Assembly (NCBI RefSeq): GCF_963422355.1
Contig: NC_085097.1
Coordinates: 5,960,631-6,024,630, forward strand
Direction: 5' to 3'
Source: Corticium candelabrum
Taxonomy: Eukaryota > Porifera > Homoscleromorpha > Homosclerophorida > Plakinidae
DNA: 64,000 nt
The position numbers and the translations under genes were made by a program. Under the pieces are notes generated by a model, which was not told the origin of the DNA, ran no database searches, and saw only the letters and a list, made by a program, of their open reading frames with translations. Below are positions 39,534-50,000 of this stretch, one piece after another; the first letter of the stretch is position 1, and each line of letters opens with the position of its first letter.

Positions 39534-39649
39534 AGAACATAATCGACCAAGATGGCTACAGGACTACGTAGTTAGTAACACGAAGTAGTGATTTTTTGCA
39601 GTTGTGTCATTGTAACGTGAGGTCACGTTAGAATCGTAGGAGGGAGGAA

Positions 39650-40142
39650 TGTAGAGTAAAGGCCTGTCCACACTGGCAACTGGATCGCGATCCGATCGCG
39701 ATCCAACCGCAACGCTGTCCACACTTGCAACTCGATCGCGATCGGTTGAATCCAATTAGAAATAGTGGGCGTTACCTTCACGTACGCTACGCGTGTAGTC
39801 GGAACATCTAGCACTCCTCACCCGTCTTTGTTCTCGCTCACCTTACGTCGCTGTATCAACGCTTTCTACAAGCAAAGAAACCACACATACACATCGGTCA
39901 TCAGTCACGTGATAGCGAAATGAGGCGGAGGTATCGTTTTCAAAGTGCAGTGTGGACGCTCGCTATCCCGATCGGATCGCGATCCATTCTGGTCTAGTGT
40001 GGACAGGCCTTAACGCAGTCATACTAATGAGTGGTTTCTTGCCGTATGGACACACCTACTTTCTGACTAGTATATAGTGTACGGGCACAATAGAATCGTG
40101 GCCTTTTGGGTTTCAACTGTTGCAAGTCGTATACTCGTTACA
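39650..40142 (+). repeat. 3' LTR of Gypsy element, split by a MITE
   Basis: The LTR begins TGTAGAGTAA (39650-39659), is interrupted by a 351-bp insertion, and resumes at TAACGCAGTC (40011) to end at 40142. TAA is present on both sides of the insert. Confidence 0.9.
39660..40010. mobile_element. MITE with AGGCCTGTCCACACT ends and TAA duplication
   Basis: The 351-bp insert has inverted ends AGGCCTGTCCACACTGG and CTAGTGTGGACAGGCCT and subterminal GGATCGCGATCC blocks at both ends. The 3-bp TAA target duplication fits PIF/Harbinger (TWA targets). It is non-coding, so a non-autonomous element. The absence of the insert in the 5' LTR proves it arrived after the Gypsy. Confidence 0.88.
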
Positions 40143-40736
40143 TCTGCAAATTTTAGTATATACTTCAAAGAAAAACTAAATACAGCAACATGTGTGCAAG
40201 CTTCTCCAAGTCCAGTCATGCAGCTGCAATGCACAACACCTCCTGTCTTAATTTTCTCAAATCAACCATGAAGTGAGGTGTTTATTGTATTCTTGAGAAT
40301 GAGGAACCTGTAAAATTTCAGACTGCAGGGTGTCTTACAATATTCTACACTTACAGGACTTACTCTACTGTAGCACAATGCTACGCTATTCGTGTTACAT
40401 TATCATAGCATGTCCACTTCCTTTACATTTCCAAGTATATAGCACAGACATTGTCACACAAACAAATACTGATCATTAATTAAGAAGAAAACTTGGATTT
40501 CATGTCAGTTGAAATTCTACCAAAGATATTATAGAACTCTCACATCAGATTGCAACATACATGACTGCATTCTCTTTCACAATCCTCTCAGCTAGAGCTG
40601 ACGATTGTCCGACAGATATATACTGTAGGTGAAATATACACTCTAACAAAAAATCTTTACTATAAACTACCGCATAATTAATACTGAGGTTTCCACAACA
40701 CTTCTAACTCCCACAACATGCGCAAGGACATCTTTC

Positions 40737-40950
40737 ACTCAGCCAATTCTAGACTGGTTGTAAACTTCCAAGATTTGCATTTGCGGACTCCAAACTGCTT
40801 GCCTGTTATGAAGCTCGTCTGAAGGAGTAAATAGGAGACGATGTCTAAACTGTAGACAGGAGGAAACGTGGTGTTCTGTAGCAATGGTCTCTCCAACTGC
40901 AGTGGATCAAACCTTCCAATCAGTTCCAGCTTGGCTAAATAGCGAGGTTT
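40737..40950 (-). pseudogene. Transposon-type ORF remnant
   Basis: On the minus strand a short open stretch reads LIGRFDPLQL, then PPVYSLDIVSYLLLQTSF and KQFGVRKCKSW before a stop. The pattern PPV--DI--YL--QTSF--KQFKA resembles the N-terminal part of uncharacterised transposon-linked proteins in animals that occur with YqaJ-type nucleases. No catalytic domain is present. It lies inside the outer ATAGAGCG element and may be its decayed coding content. Identification is tentative. Confidence 0.35.
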
Positions 40951-41117
40951 CGCATCAGATAGCAGATTGTCGAAGTACTTTCATAGTTTCCTGCTGGCAG
41001 GAAGTGTAGTAGAGGTGAGGGAGGTCAAAATATGCAAGTATCACATGGACACCAAAATGGCCGACACTAACGTGCGTTAGAAAAATGTGATGTCAATGAA
41101 AACGCTCTATTGTATTT

Positions 41118-41178
41118 GGCGTTCAATTATCCGAATTGGGCGTTTAATTATCCGATTCAGGCGTTCAATTATCCGTTC
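41118..41178. repeat. GGCGTTCAATTATCCG triplicate
   Basis: Three ~22-bp units (GGCGTTCAATTATCCGAATT and variants) directly beyond the right end of the outer DNA element. Confidence 0.75.
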
Positions 41179-41179
41179 T

Positions 41180-42017
41180 TTACGGCTGTTGTGCAATATC
41201 ATGGTGAACTGAATAACTTACATAGTCTGCGGTTGGGCAGCTGCTCAAATATCATCAGTCATCAGCTGTCTAGACGCAGTAATTGATTCCTTACCTTCGT
41301 CGGATCTTCATAGTCTTATATATCACCAGGTAACTTCGCCGTCAGATACCTTCACTGGACGAACTTCGCCAGACTTGCTGGAGGGAAAGTCTGGCCCCGG
41401 CGCGAGGATCGGAGCCCAGGTATGCGCATGCATGAACCGTACCGTGCTGCAGGAGACGGTCATCAGACCGGGACTCCGACCCATCCGGGGATTTTCTTAA
41501 AATCACCAGCCGGTCAAGCACGGTACACTGTACCAACTATCATCTCCTACCTGACGATGTGACATTTCCAATTAAGTTCTACAGCAGCAACGTTAGGACG
41601 GATGCTGACGTGACCCGCTCTACCTAGTTGCTATCCAGTAGGACTATGACGCTAGCGTAGCAGCTAGGTCTGGCTGCAGCTATTTGGCAGAGAACGAGTG
41701 ACCGAGATTAGGAAATGACCGAGATTAGATCCGGGACTCTACCACAATACAATTTGCTCCTGAAGTACTACAATATTAACTTCTTGGCTTTGGGCGGCAA
41801 ACTCCAACTGATGCGCATGCTCTACATGTACCTACTGTATTTCTCCTCACAAAATATCCAGAAGACACAAGACAGTAACAATACTCTGTTGAATGATTAA
41901 TTATGAAGCAACAGAAATGCGAAATTAATATTATAGAATAACAACAAATATAATCAGTTGTAGATTTCAATGTTTAGTGAAGAATGAGTTTGCTTTGAAA
42001 ATCAATAGCTGTGACAC

Positions 42018-42082
<65 letters not shown>

Positions 42083-42210
42083 GATTATCAGGAACAATCA
42101 TGAAGGTATGACGTCATGCTGAAGTGGAAATCAAACATCAGGTGAAAGTGCACGGATCACTTTATTTATTTATTTTTTAAATTCATAATAATTCACAACT
42201 CACACAATAA
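41180..42210. other. Unassigned region with (GT)n
   Basis: A ~60-bp (GT)n lies at 42019-42078. The remainder, including a GC-rich stretch at 41340-41540, shows no recognisable coding or repeat structure. Confidence 0.4.
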
Positions 42211-42257
42211 AATGTTTCCTTCTCGTATTTGCTGCCTACAAACGCAATTGGTCAATT

Positions 42258-43466
42258 TTACTGTCCACCTGCCTTTTCGGGCTCTTTGTTTTCTTCCTGT
42301 TTGGGCTGCTCGGCATGTTCCTCTCTCTTTTCTTGCGTTTCCTGCTTCACTTCCGGTTTCTTCTGTTCTTGTTGTACTGGTGCTTCAGTTTAGTTTCAGT
42401 CTGATGCTAAGACACACAGAAACGGTTACATCACAGCCTCCTTGTATTGTGTGTATATAAGGATGGGTGTCCAGTTACCATCCATCTGTTTGCCTATTGC
42501 CTGGTCAAATCTCTTGATGGTCTATGAGTAGACTGTTTACAAATAATCTGCCTTTCTGCCTGCTTCCCTGGCTGCCCACCCACCGGTGCACCTGCTTGCC
42601 CACGTAACCACCTGCTTGCCCGTGTAACCACCTGCTTGCCCATGTATCCACCTGCCTGCCACCTCTGCTTGCCCACTTACCCACCTCTGCTTGGCCTCTT
42701 ACCCACCCCTGCTTTTCCACCCACCCCTGCTTTTCCACCCACCCCTGCTTTTCCACCCACCCCTGCTTTTCCACCCACCCTGTTTTGTCACCCACCCCTG
42801 CTTTGTCACCCACCCCTGCTTTGTCACCCACCCCTGCTTTGTCACCCACCTATCCGCCTGCTTGCTCGCCCACCCGCCTGCTTGCCCGCCCACCCGCCTG
42901 CTTGCCCGCCCACCCGCCTGCTTGCCCGCCCACCCGCCTGCTTGCCCGCCCACCCGCCTGCTTGCCCGCCCACCCGCCTGCTTGCCCGCCCACCCGCCTG
43001 CTTGCCCCGCCCACCCGCCTGCTTGCCCCGCCCACCCGCCCGCCCTCCCGCCCACCCGCCTGCTTCCCCCCGCCCACACGCCTGCTTGCCCCCGCCCACC
43101 CACCACTGTCAGTCTCAGTTTACCTCGTTCAAGACTATTTCTGCTTGCATTTCTACTGTCTCATCGTCTCCATAGATCTTGGATACCTACCAAACAGCAA
43201 ACATCCATTCCAGACACATCCAACAACGAACTTTATTGTCTGTCACCTCATGAATAAACAAAGCTTCCAACTCAAACGTATCAAGGTATCCATCATCACT
43301 TGTGTCTGTACATACAAACATCAAGAATGTAAATATTGGCTTGTTTGATGTGCTAGAGAGTGTGAATAACCGTGTATTTGGAAGAATGTCCTTGGATTGA
43401 AATCTCCTTTATCAAGACCATCTTCCTCTTCCCAGACTTCCTCAAACTGGGACTTGCTTCTTTGGC
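42258..43466 (-). pseudogene. Nucleobindin-like gene, incomplete (NUCB1/2 family)
   Basis: Minus-strand exons 43371-~43466, 43247-43305 and 43124-43186 join in phase to give FEEVWEEEDGLDKGDFNPRTF, DTSDDGYLDTFELEALFIHE (first EF-hand loop) and VSKIYGDDETVEMQAEIVLNE. These match the nucleobindin linker, EF-hand 1 and the acidic stretch after it. A Glu/Gln/Lys-rich terminal exon (~42258-42390; QQEQKKPEVKQETQEKREE) ends the gene. The second EF-hand exon is not visible; its place is taken by the minisatellite at 42560-43110. The N-terminal half is missing because a decayed Gypsy fragment abuts the first visible exon. Nucleobindins are calcium-binding Golgi/secreted proteins. It may be a pseudogene or a gene continuing beyond large introns to the right. 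Confidence 0.6.
42560..43110. repeat. GC-rich minisatellite, ~20-bp units
   Basis: Two blocks: CCACCCCTGCTTTTCCACCC and a CTTTGTC variant (42700-42845), then CCACCCGCCTGCTTGCCCG repeated about ten times (42850-43030), with degenerate edges. The Pro/Cys-rich and Gly/Arg-rich reading frames on the two strands are repeat artefacts. It lies in the nucleobindin-like gene where the second EF-hand would be expected. Confidence 0.92.
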
Positions 43467-44707
43467 CTGTCTTCGACCAGCGAGATATTGCAGCAACGAA
43501 ATGACGATACATTTGGGGATATTGACAATGTCCACGTCATCGCAGATGATTTGATTATTGCAGGAAAAGATGAGCAAGAACACGACACGGCTCTTCTAGC
43601 AGTCATGGAGAGGGCAAGAGCCAAGAACGTAAAGTTCAGTCGGGACAAGCTGCAGTACAAGATCAAGCAAGTAAAATATATGGGGCACCTCATTGGAGAA
43701 AATGGGCAACAACCGGATACGGCAAAAGGTGGAAGCTATCAACGCAATGCCTACCCCAAGAGATCGCAAAGGTGTGCAACGACTACTGGGCATGATCAAG
43801 TATCTGGCGCCATACATTCCCGGAGAGTCGGATATCACTGCACCTCTAAGAGAGCTGCTCAAAGAAGACGTCATTTGGCAATGGTCAGAGCAACACGACA
43901 AAGCACTGGACAAGGTAAAGACTATTCTTACCAATCAGCCGTTACTAGCGTACTATAATGTGGCTCAGCCGATCAAGATTGAGGCAGACGCATCACAGTC
44001 CGGTCTGGGAGCATGCCTCATCCAGAATGACAAGCCTATAGCCTATGTGTCAAGAACTCTAACGTCAGCTGAACGTGCTTATGCACAGATCGAAAAGGAA
44101 ATGGTTGCTATTACATTTGCTTGTAGGAAATTTCATCCCTACATTTACGGGAAGTTGACTCAGGTAGAATCGGACCACAAGCCCCTGGAGTCAATAATGA
44201 AGAAACCTCTGGGGTCTGTTCCTCCTCGCCTTCAGTGCATGATGCTGCAGCTGCAGCGATATGAGTTGGACGTGCGCTATACATTGGGAAAGGCAATACC
44301 AGTAGCAAATGCACTGTCTCGAGCACAACTCCCGACAACTGCAGACGCGGATGACAGGATGAATCCAGACATAGAAGTCATGGTTCACGCACTCACTAGC
44401 TCACTTCCAATGAGTGAGACTCGAAGAGATGAACTACAAAGAGCAACAGCTCAAGATGAAGAACTGCAAGCTCTCAGAAACACTATCTTTCAGGATGGCC
44501 AGATAATATCAAGGCAGTCCCATCTATAGTCAGGCAGTTTTGGACCATCAGAGAAGAGTTGCACGAGGCTGACCAGATGTTATTCAAAGGCACAAAAGTT
44601 ATAATCCCAACCATTTTCGATCAGAAATGCTCCGGAGAATTCACGAAGGTCACCATGGGGCAGAGAAATCTAAAGAACGGGCACGAGCAGTCATGTACTG
44701 GCCGAAC
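43460..44707 (+). pseudogene. Second Ty3/Gypsy pol fragment, frameshifted
   Basis: Starts mid-reverse transcriptase (GLSSTSEILQQRN, then VHVIADDLIIAGK, the catalytic box with IADD). It continues through RNase H (EADASQSGLGACLIQ, SDHKPLESI) and ends inside the integrase zinc domain (LRRIHEGHHGAEKSK, RARAVMYWP) at the left end of the helicase transposon. Frame changes near 43728, 44520 and 44630 inactivate it. It is a different Gypsy lineage from the element at 34671. No LTRs were seen, so it is an internal fragment. Its left border lies within ~10 bp of the nucleobindin-like exon. Confidence 0.88.
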
Positions 44708-44855
44708 TAGCCTCGGATCCCAGACGTTTCTACAGGCGCCTAAGTTACGTACGTACGTACAAACACAGAGTAGGCGGGGAAAGGGCAAAAGTGGGCGGGA
44801 AGAAAGAAACGTCTGGGCGCGCTTCTATAGAATGCCAGTTCGGAAATAGGCGTAC
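44708..44855 (+). repeat. Left terminal inverted repeat of helicase transposon
   Basis: 148 bp, matched by 51730-51868 in reverse orientation with a few substitutions and a GTAC copy-number difference (GTTACGTACGTACGTAC against CTACGTACGTAC). Confidence 0.9.
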
Positions 44856-45031
44856 CTTTGGCAAATCATAGGTTTCCGCACCAATCAACAATCGCCGCTC
44901 GCTCAGCGCGGTAGATTTCATTGGTCAAATAGTGTTAGTTGTCTTTTAATGACTACTTATTAGAGTCTCAATGACTACTTAGAGTACCAGGTGGTATACC
45001 ACAGTGGGATATCTGCTAAACGGGAGATCAA

Positions 45032-46815
45032 ATGGCGTTGCCTTCAGAAGATCGATCGTGTCACGTTCGTTCATCAATTTCCGACGACGCAATGACAATT
45101 GCTATTGACCAGTCTTGTCCCCAGTTTGACACTGCGTCTGTGAAGCCTCTGCAACGCTTTGCGCTGAGTCAACTTGTCCGAGGTGACGATGTTCTGGCTT
45201 GCCTCCCCACCGGGTTTGAGAATTTAAGTCACTGATTTTTCACCTGCTACCCAACGTCTGCAAGGTTTTGCAAACAGTGGGCTATTCGAGGGCGTTTGCA
45301 ATCGACCCTATTGTTCTCGTCGTGGCGCCGTTGCTGTCTTTGATGAAAGACCAGGTTGCTTACCTGACCGAGTGCGGTGTTCGTGCTTCTATGATAGGTG
45401 CCAGCCAAGCTACTGACAAGGAGATAAAGGCTGGAAAGTTTGAAATCGTATTTGGAAGCCCTGAAATTCTAGTTGGACAGAAAACATGGCGATTAGCGCT
45501 TCAGGAAGGCGTTTTCCGTGATCGTGTTGTAGCGATAGTTGCAGACGAAGTTCATACGGTTGTTCAGTGGTGAGGCTGACACTGTCTGTTATGTGTAGGT
45601 TGGTGTAATCGAATGTCGCTTTAAATCTATAGGGGCGGCCTTGCTAGACCAGAGCTAGTAGAGGAGGATGAGGATGAACCGTTTCGTGTCTGGTGCGGTC
45701 TTGTTGGAGAGCTAAGGTCTCTGGTGTGCGCTCCAATTCTAGCCTTGACAGCAACAGCGTCCAAGGCAACACAAGAAATCATTGTGAGTTGTTTAGGAAT
45801 GTCTGGCAGATGCTATGTGATTACTAAGAGCCCAGAGCGTGATAACATCTTCCTAGCTGTGCAGAGAGTACGTTCTGATGTTGAAGCTACCTTTGATTTT
45901 TTGCTGAGGCTGGTAAAGTCCAAGCAAATCAACTGTCCAAGGGTTCTTGTCTACTGCCAAACACAGAGTGTGTGCTCCTTACTGTTTACCCATTTCCACT
46001 ATGAACTAGGTAACAAGTCTTACTGGCCAGAAGGTGATACAAAGGCACAAAATCGAGTTGTGGAAATGTACCACGCATGTACTCCAGACAGCAACAAACA
46101 CATCATTTTGCAGTCTCTGAGGGATGCCAATGGTGTTTGTAGAGTCGTATTTGCAACCAATGCCTTAGGGATGGGGATAGATGTGAAGGGTCTGACAACA
46201 GTCATTCACTATGGCCCTCCAGCTGACTTGGAAGCGTACATGCAAGAGATTGGCAGAGCTGGCAGGGATGGAAGCCAAAGTTTTGCTTATCTGCTATATC
46301 ATGGACATCAGCTTAGACACACAAATAGAGAAATGAAGGAGTATGTCAGCAACACTGATCAGTGCAGAAGAGCTATGCTCCTAGCAGTCTTTGATGCAGC
46401 CCCCAACAGAGGAAACACCAGCCATACCTGCTGTGACATATGCTCTGTACAGTGTCAGTGTGCAAGCCCAGGTCAGTGCCCTGGTTTGCAAAGTATTCAG
46501 ATTGGTGAAACATCGATTGCAACCTCTTCTCCTGTGATAGTCCATCACTTGCAGACTGAACAAAGAGAACTTCTGGAGTTTCTTCTTCTGGAGTACAAGA
46601 TGAAGGTGGAGACAGAGCTTGGAATTGAAGATCAGCCTTTGTATACTCACCCAACATTGGTAACAGGTCTTTCTGATTATGTACTGCATTCAGTCGTAGA
46701 GAACGCTGGGCAGTTGTTTACCGTACAAGACATTCAAGCTCTAACTCCAGTCTTTACTGTTGAGCATGCACAGAACATTCTAAACATACTTAATGAGGTA
46801 TGGGCTCAGTTTTAA
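45032..46815 (+). CDS. RecQ-like SF2 helicase of DNA transposon, disrupted at Walker A
   Basis: Exon 1 is 45032-45569 and exon 2 is 45633-46815, with a 63-nt GT-AG intron that joins VVQW to GG in frame. Motifs: LKPLQ-type Q region (KPLQRFALSQLVRG), Walker A region LPTGFEN, APLLSLMKDQV (Ia), VADEVHTVVQW (DEVH box), LTATAS (III), VLVYCQT (IV), VFATNALGMGIDV (V) and QEIGRAGRDG (VI). A Cys-rich RecQ zinc region (CC-IC-QC) follows. At 45215-45240 the frame breaks directly after LPTGF, where GKS should stand, leaving a stop (TGA) before the downstream frame resumes as SLIFHLLPNV. This copy therefore cannot make an ATP-binding helicase. Confidence 0.85.
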
Positions 46816-47084
46816 GGATATAAATTAATTGGGATAGGTATGTGTGAATTGTACAAACTCAGTATACATTAAAGGTGTCCCTCTTGAAATTTCATGTGTG
46901 CAACATTATAGCAGCGCTTGACCTGTGTACTATCACAATCAACATGTCACAAGTCTTAACATAGTAAAACCCAGAAAATCTATACAACCTGAAAGTCTAC
47001 ATCATGTGAAAAAGTATACATATTTTCTACTGTAGGTGCAACATATACCATACAATTCTATTCTCTACCAAACTGCCAACATAA

Positions 47085-50000
47085 TCAAGTACTTCTTAGT
47101 GTTTCTAATGATTCCAGATGATGAACTTTGGCCAGTGCTTTCTTATGGTTGCGAATCCACTGTGATAACTTGCAAGGATTCAGTTGCTGCAGCACATCAT
47201 ATTTCATTGATGGAAAAGATTTGTGTGCTCTTGGCCTGGTCTGCTTCCTGACATTTCCCCCTACTTCCTTTGCTATCAACAAAACATCCTTCTTCCTATC
47301 CACTGCAGCATGTTTATTTGATTCATCAGCAATGGCTAGCATGTTGTCGAGGTTGGTGAGAACAGACTCTAAACCCATTGATGCTCTGCTTACTTGCTGT
47401 GCTGACTGGAATGACACATTAGCACCCTGGTTTCTTATCATCTCTTTGATGAAATTGTTGTTGTGCTTCACCATCAAGTCCAAGGGTATGTTCCTACCAA
47501 AACCACCATGCAAGTTGAATGTTCTATTCCACAGCTGCCTGTAAGCATCCCATGGGCTTAGAAGAGCTAGCTGATCAGCTTGAAAAAGAAATGCTTCCAA
47601 CGCATATTTAGTTCTACCAGCCTCTTTGAAGTGAAGCATTTTAAATTTCCAGATTCGTAATAGCCTTGGTCCATCCATTTCACGGACTGAATCTTGGAAG
47701 TTACGCTCTAGCAGAGCCATTTTCATAAAATTGCAGCTATAGTTGAAAACATGGTCGTCATTGTACTGTTGTTCTTGACTGCACACTCTATCTGACACTT
47801 GGGTTTGATCTAGATTTGAAGGAACATGAGTCAGGCAATGTGCTATTTGCTCATGGCACCTTCTGTTATCAGCTGAAGAGAAGCTCTGGCCACAAGTAGT
47901 TACATGACATGGAAAACTGTGTGCGTGCATGAGATTTCGAGGTGTCTGTTGTACAGTTGTTGACATTGGGTCATGTGGTGGAGGCTCCTGTTCTTGTGCT
48001 ACAACTACTGCTGATGTAGTGGCATGCTGATGTAGTGGCATGCTGATGTAGTGGCTCTGACTGCATTTCATCAAGTGCCTCACCCTCACTAAGTCTATCA
48101 AGTGCTGTTTGGGCTTGTTCTGATGGCTGTCCTCTCTGAACAGACTGATGGAAGCTGACACTATCTTGTTCCAGATGTTCCCACTGCAGAACAAACTTAT
48201 CCACAATTTTGATGATCTCACCATGAAACCAGTCTTCCCACTGATGTTCAGGAAGTCCTGGTGGGACACCATCCATGTCCTCCGGGCCCCTCATACCAAA
48301 ATGATGCAAAGCACAAGCAATGACATATCCGTCTAGGACATCTTGAAGAAAGCTATTGCATGCCCTATAGTTCTTATTTGTGTCACAGAAAACATTTCTT
48401 CGATCCAGTTTGTTTCGGAGATTGTACATTGTGCCCAAGTCACCACTGCTGTTTGTCTTGTAGAATTTTGCATAGATTAAATTGACAAAATTCATCATGT
48501 AGTGAAAGTCTTCTGCATGTGGCAAGAGTGCTTGCAGTCTCTGATATGGCACCAGACCATTGATAACAGCCCTTTTGAGTTTCGTGCACGCTCAGCAGTG
48601 AGCTGATCACCACCAAACTGCAAGCGCACAAGAGGTTGAGATATGGCATTGTCACCATCTTCAAACTGATATGGAACATATCTTTTATCGAGATGAGACA
48701 TTATCTCCACCATGTCTTGTTGTTTGTTTTCATTTAACTCAAGAAGACCTAGACAGTTTCTCTCTGACTTCCTACTGGCATCAAACATGTGATCATGGAT
48801 GATGTGCTGTACCACAAACTTTGAAAACTGTGCAAATGCAGGGAGAAACTTAGTGATCACTCTAGAAACAAGCACCGCGAACTCATCACGAAGGTATTGG
48901 TGATCACTTGCAGATGGAAGAAATGCTGCATCAGAGACTGCCAAGATGGAACATCGTGGACAGAACACTTGGCGGTACGACCCTTTCATCAGTTGACATA
49001 AGATTAAACCAGTGCAAGGACTTGTTTCTGCGATCAATTGTCATACACTTTGTTTTGATCTCTAGATCCACATTGTCACCAGTGATCTGGTATAGCTTTA
49101 TGCAAAGGTCTGCACCAGACAGAGCACCAGAGTTACATTCTACTGACCCAGGCAATGAAGGCATGCTAATACCATGTCCACTCCTAGGACATTCTGCTTG
49201 GTCAGCTTCCCCATTAGCTACGTGTGTAAACTGGCCTAATCTGTGTGTGCTCTCTATGCACTCCTTCCAATGAATTAAAGAAGAATCAAAGGTGCTGGCT
49301 ATTTGCTTAAGCTTTACAGAGTACGTTTATGAGACATTGCCAGGCCAAGCCTGTTTAGCCTCATAAAAGCTTTCTTCTTCGCTCCTGAATTATGCATGAC
49401 TATACTGATAATGTATTGCAGGGCAGACATGCGTTGATTTCTTGTTTTCAGGAGGCAACCAGCAGCCACACTAAGACGAGTTAATAGACTGCTGCAGTGT
49501 GTAAGGTATGTAACTGTAGTACAAAGTACACATGTACATTACAGTCTAGTACAAGTGTGACTCTATACGCATACTGTATGCAGGAATGGTATGACGTTGT
49601 ACAGTACCAAACCTTACATTAAATTGTCTGAGATTCCAAGGATCTAATGCACATTAAAACCTGGACAGCCGCTTGGTTCCATAATGTCCAGATTAGGGAG
49701 GTTTGAGTGTACAGTCAACAAACTTCCTTTGGTCTCATGCATGCTAGAGTACCCCAAATCATTATTTTCGGCATGTTTCAAGGTGGAAATTCACCTCCTA
49801 AACGCTTACACCTATAGATGGTCTAGCTAAGATTGTGACTGCATCACTTATCAAGCTTTTATCATCTAGATCTCAATGTGCTACCTATGCTTCCAAGCCA
49901 TGTACAGTGAATTATTGTTTTATGTCATCAGTCAACAGACCAACAAAACATGAGTTACATGTACAGATGCATGTGTACAATACTGTATGTGTTATATTTT

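Larger units (their letters stand above)
34671..40142 (+). mobile_element. Ty3/Gypsy LTR retrotransposon
   Basis: 139-bp LTRs start TGTAGAGTAACG and end CTCGTTACA, flanked by the 4-bp duplication TCTG (34667-34670 and 40143-40146). Directly after the 5' LTR, TGGTGTCAGAAGTGAG (34813-34828) is a primer-binding site complementary to a tRNA 3' end in CTGACACCA (tRNA-Leu is plausible). The purine-rich GGAGGGAGGAA at 39639-39649 is the polypurine tract. Gag, protease, RT, RNase H and integrase follow in Ty3/Gypsy order. The two LTRs are nearly identical apart from a MITE in the 3' LTR, so insertion was fairly recent, yet pol carries lesions. Confidence 0.95.
34157..41110. mobile_element. Outer DNA element with ATAGAGCGTTTTCA inverted ends, holding a nested Gypsy
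   Basis: ATAGAGCGTTTTCA at 34157-34170 is matched by its perfect complement at 41097-41110. An inner block CCATTTTGGTGTCC (34196-34209) is matched by GGACACCAAAATGG (41047-41060). Removing the Gypsy insertion (34671-40142 plus one target copy) leaves a ~1.5-kb non-autonomous element. Superfamily unknown and no target duplication was identified. The residue at 40737-40950 looks like a transposon ORF remnant. Confidence 0.6.

Noticed and set aside
42494..43257. Pro/Cys-rich and Gly-rich frames up to 188 residues
   Set aside because: Produced by the 20-bp GC-rich minisatellite; every frame on both strands is open for the same reason.
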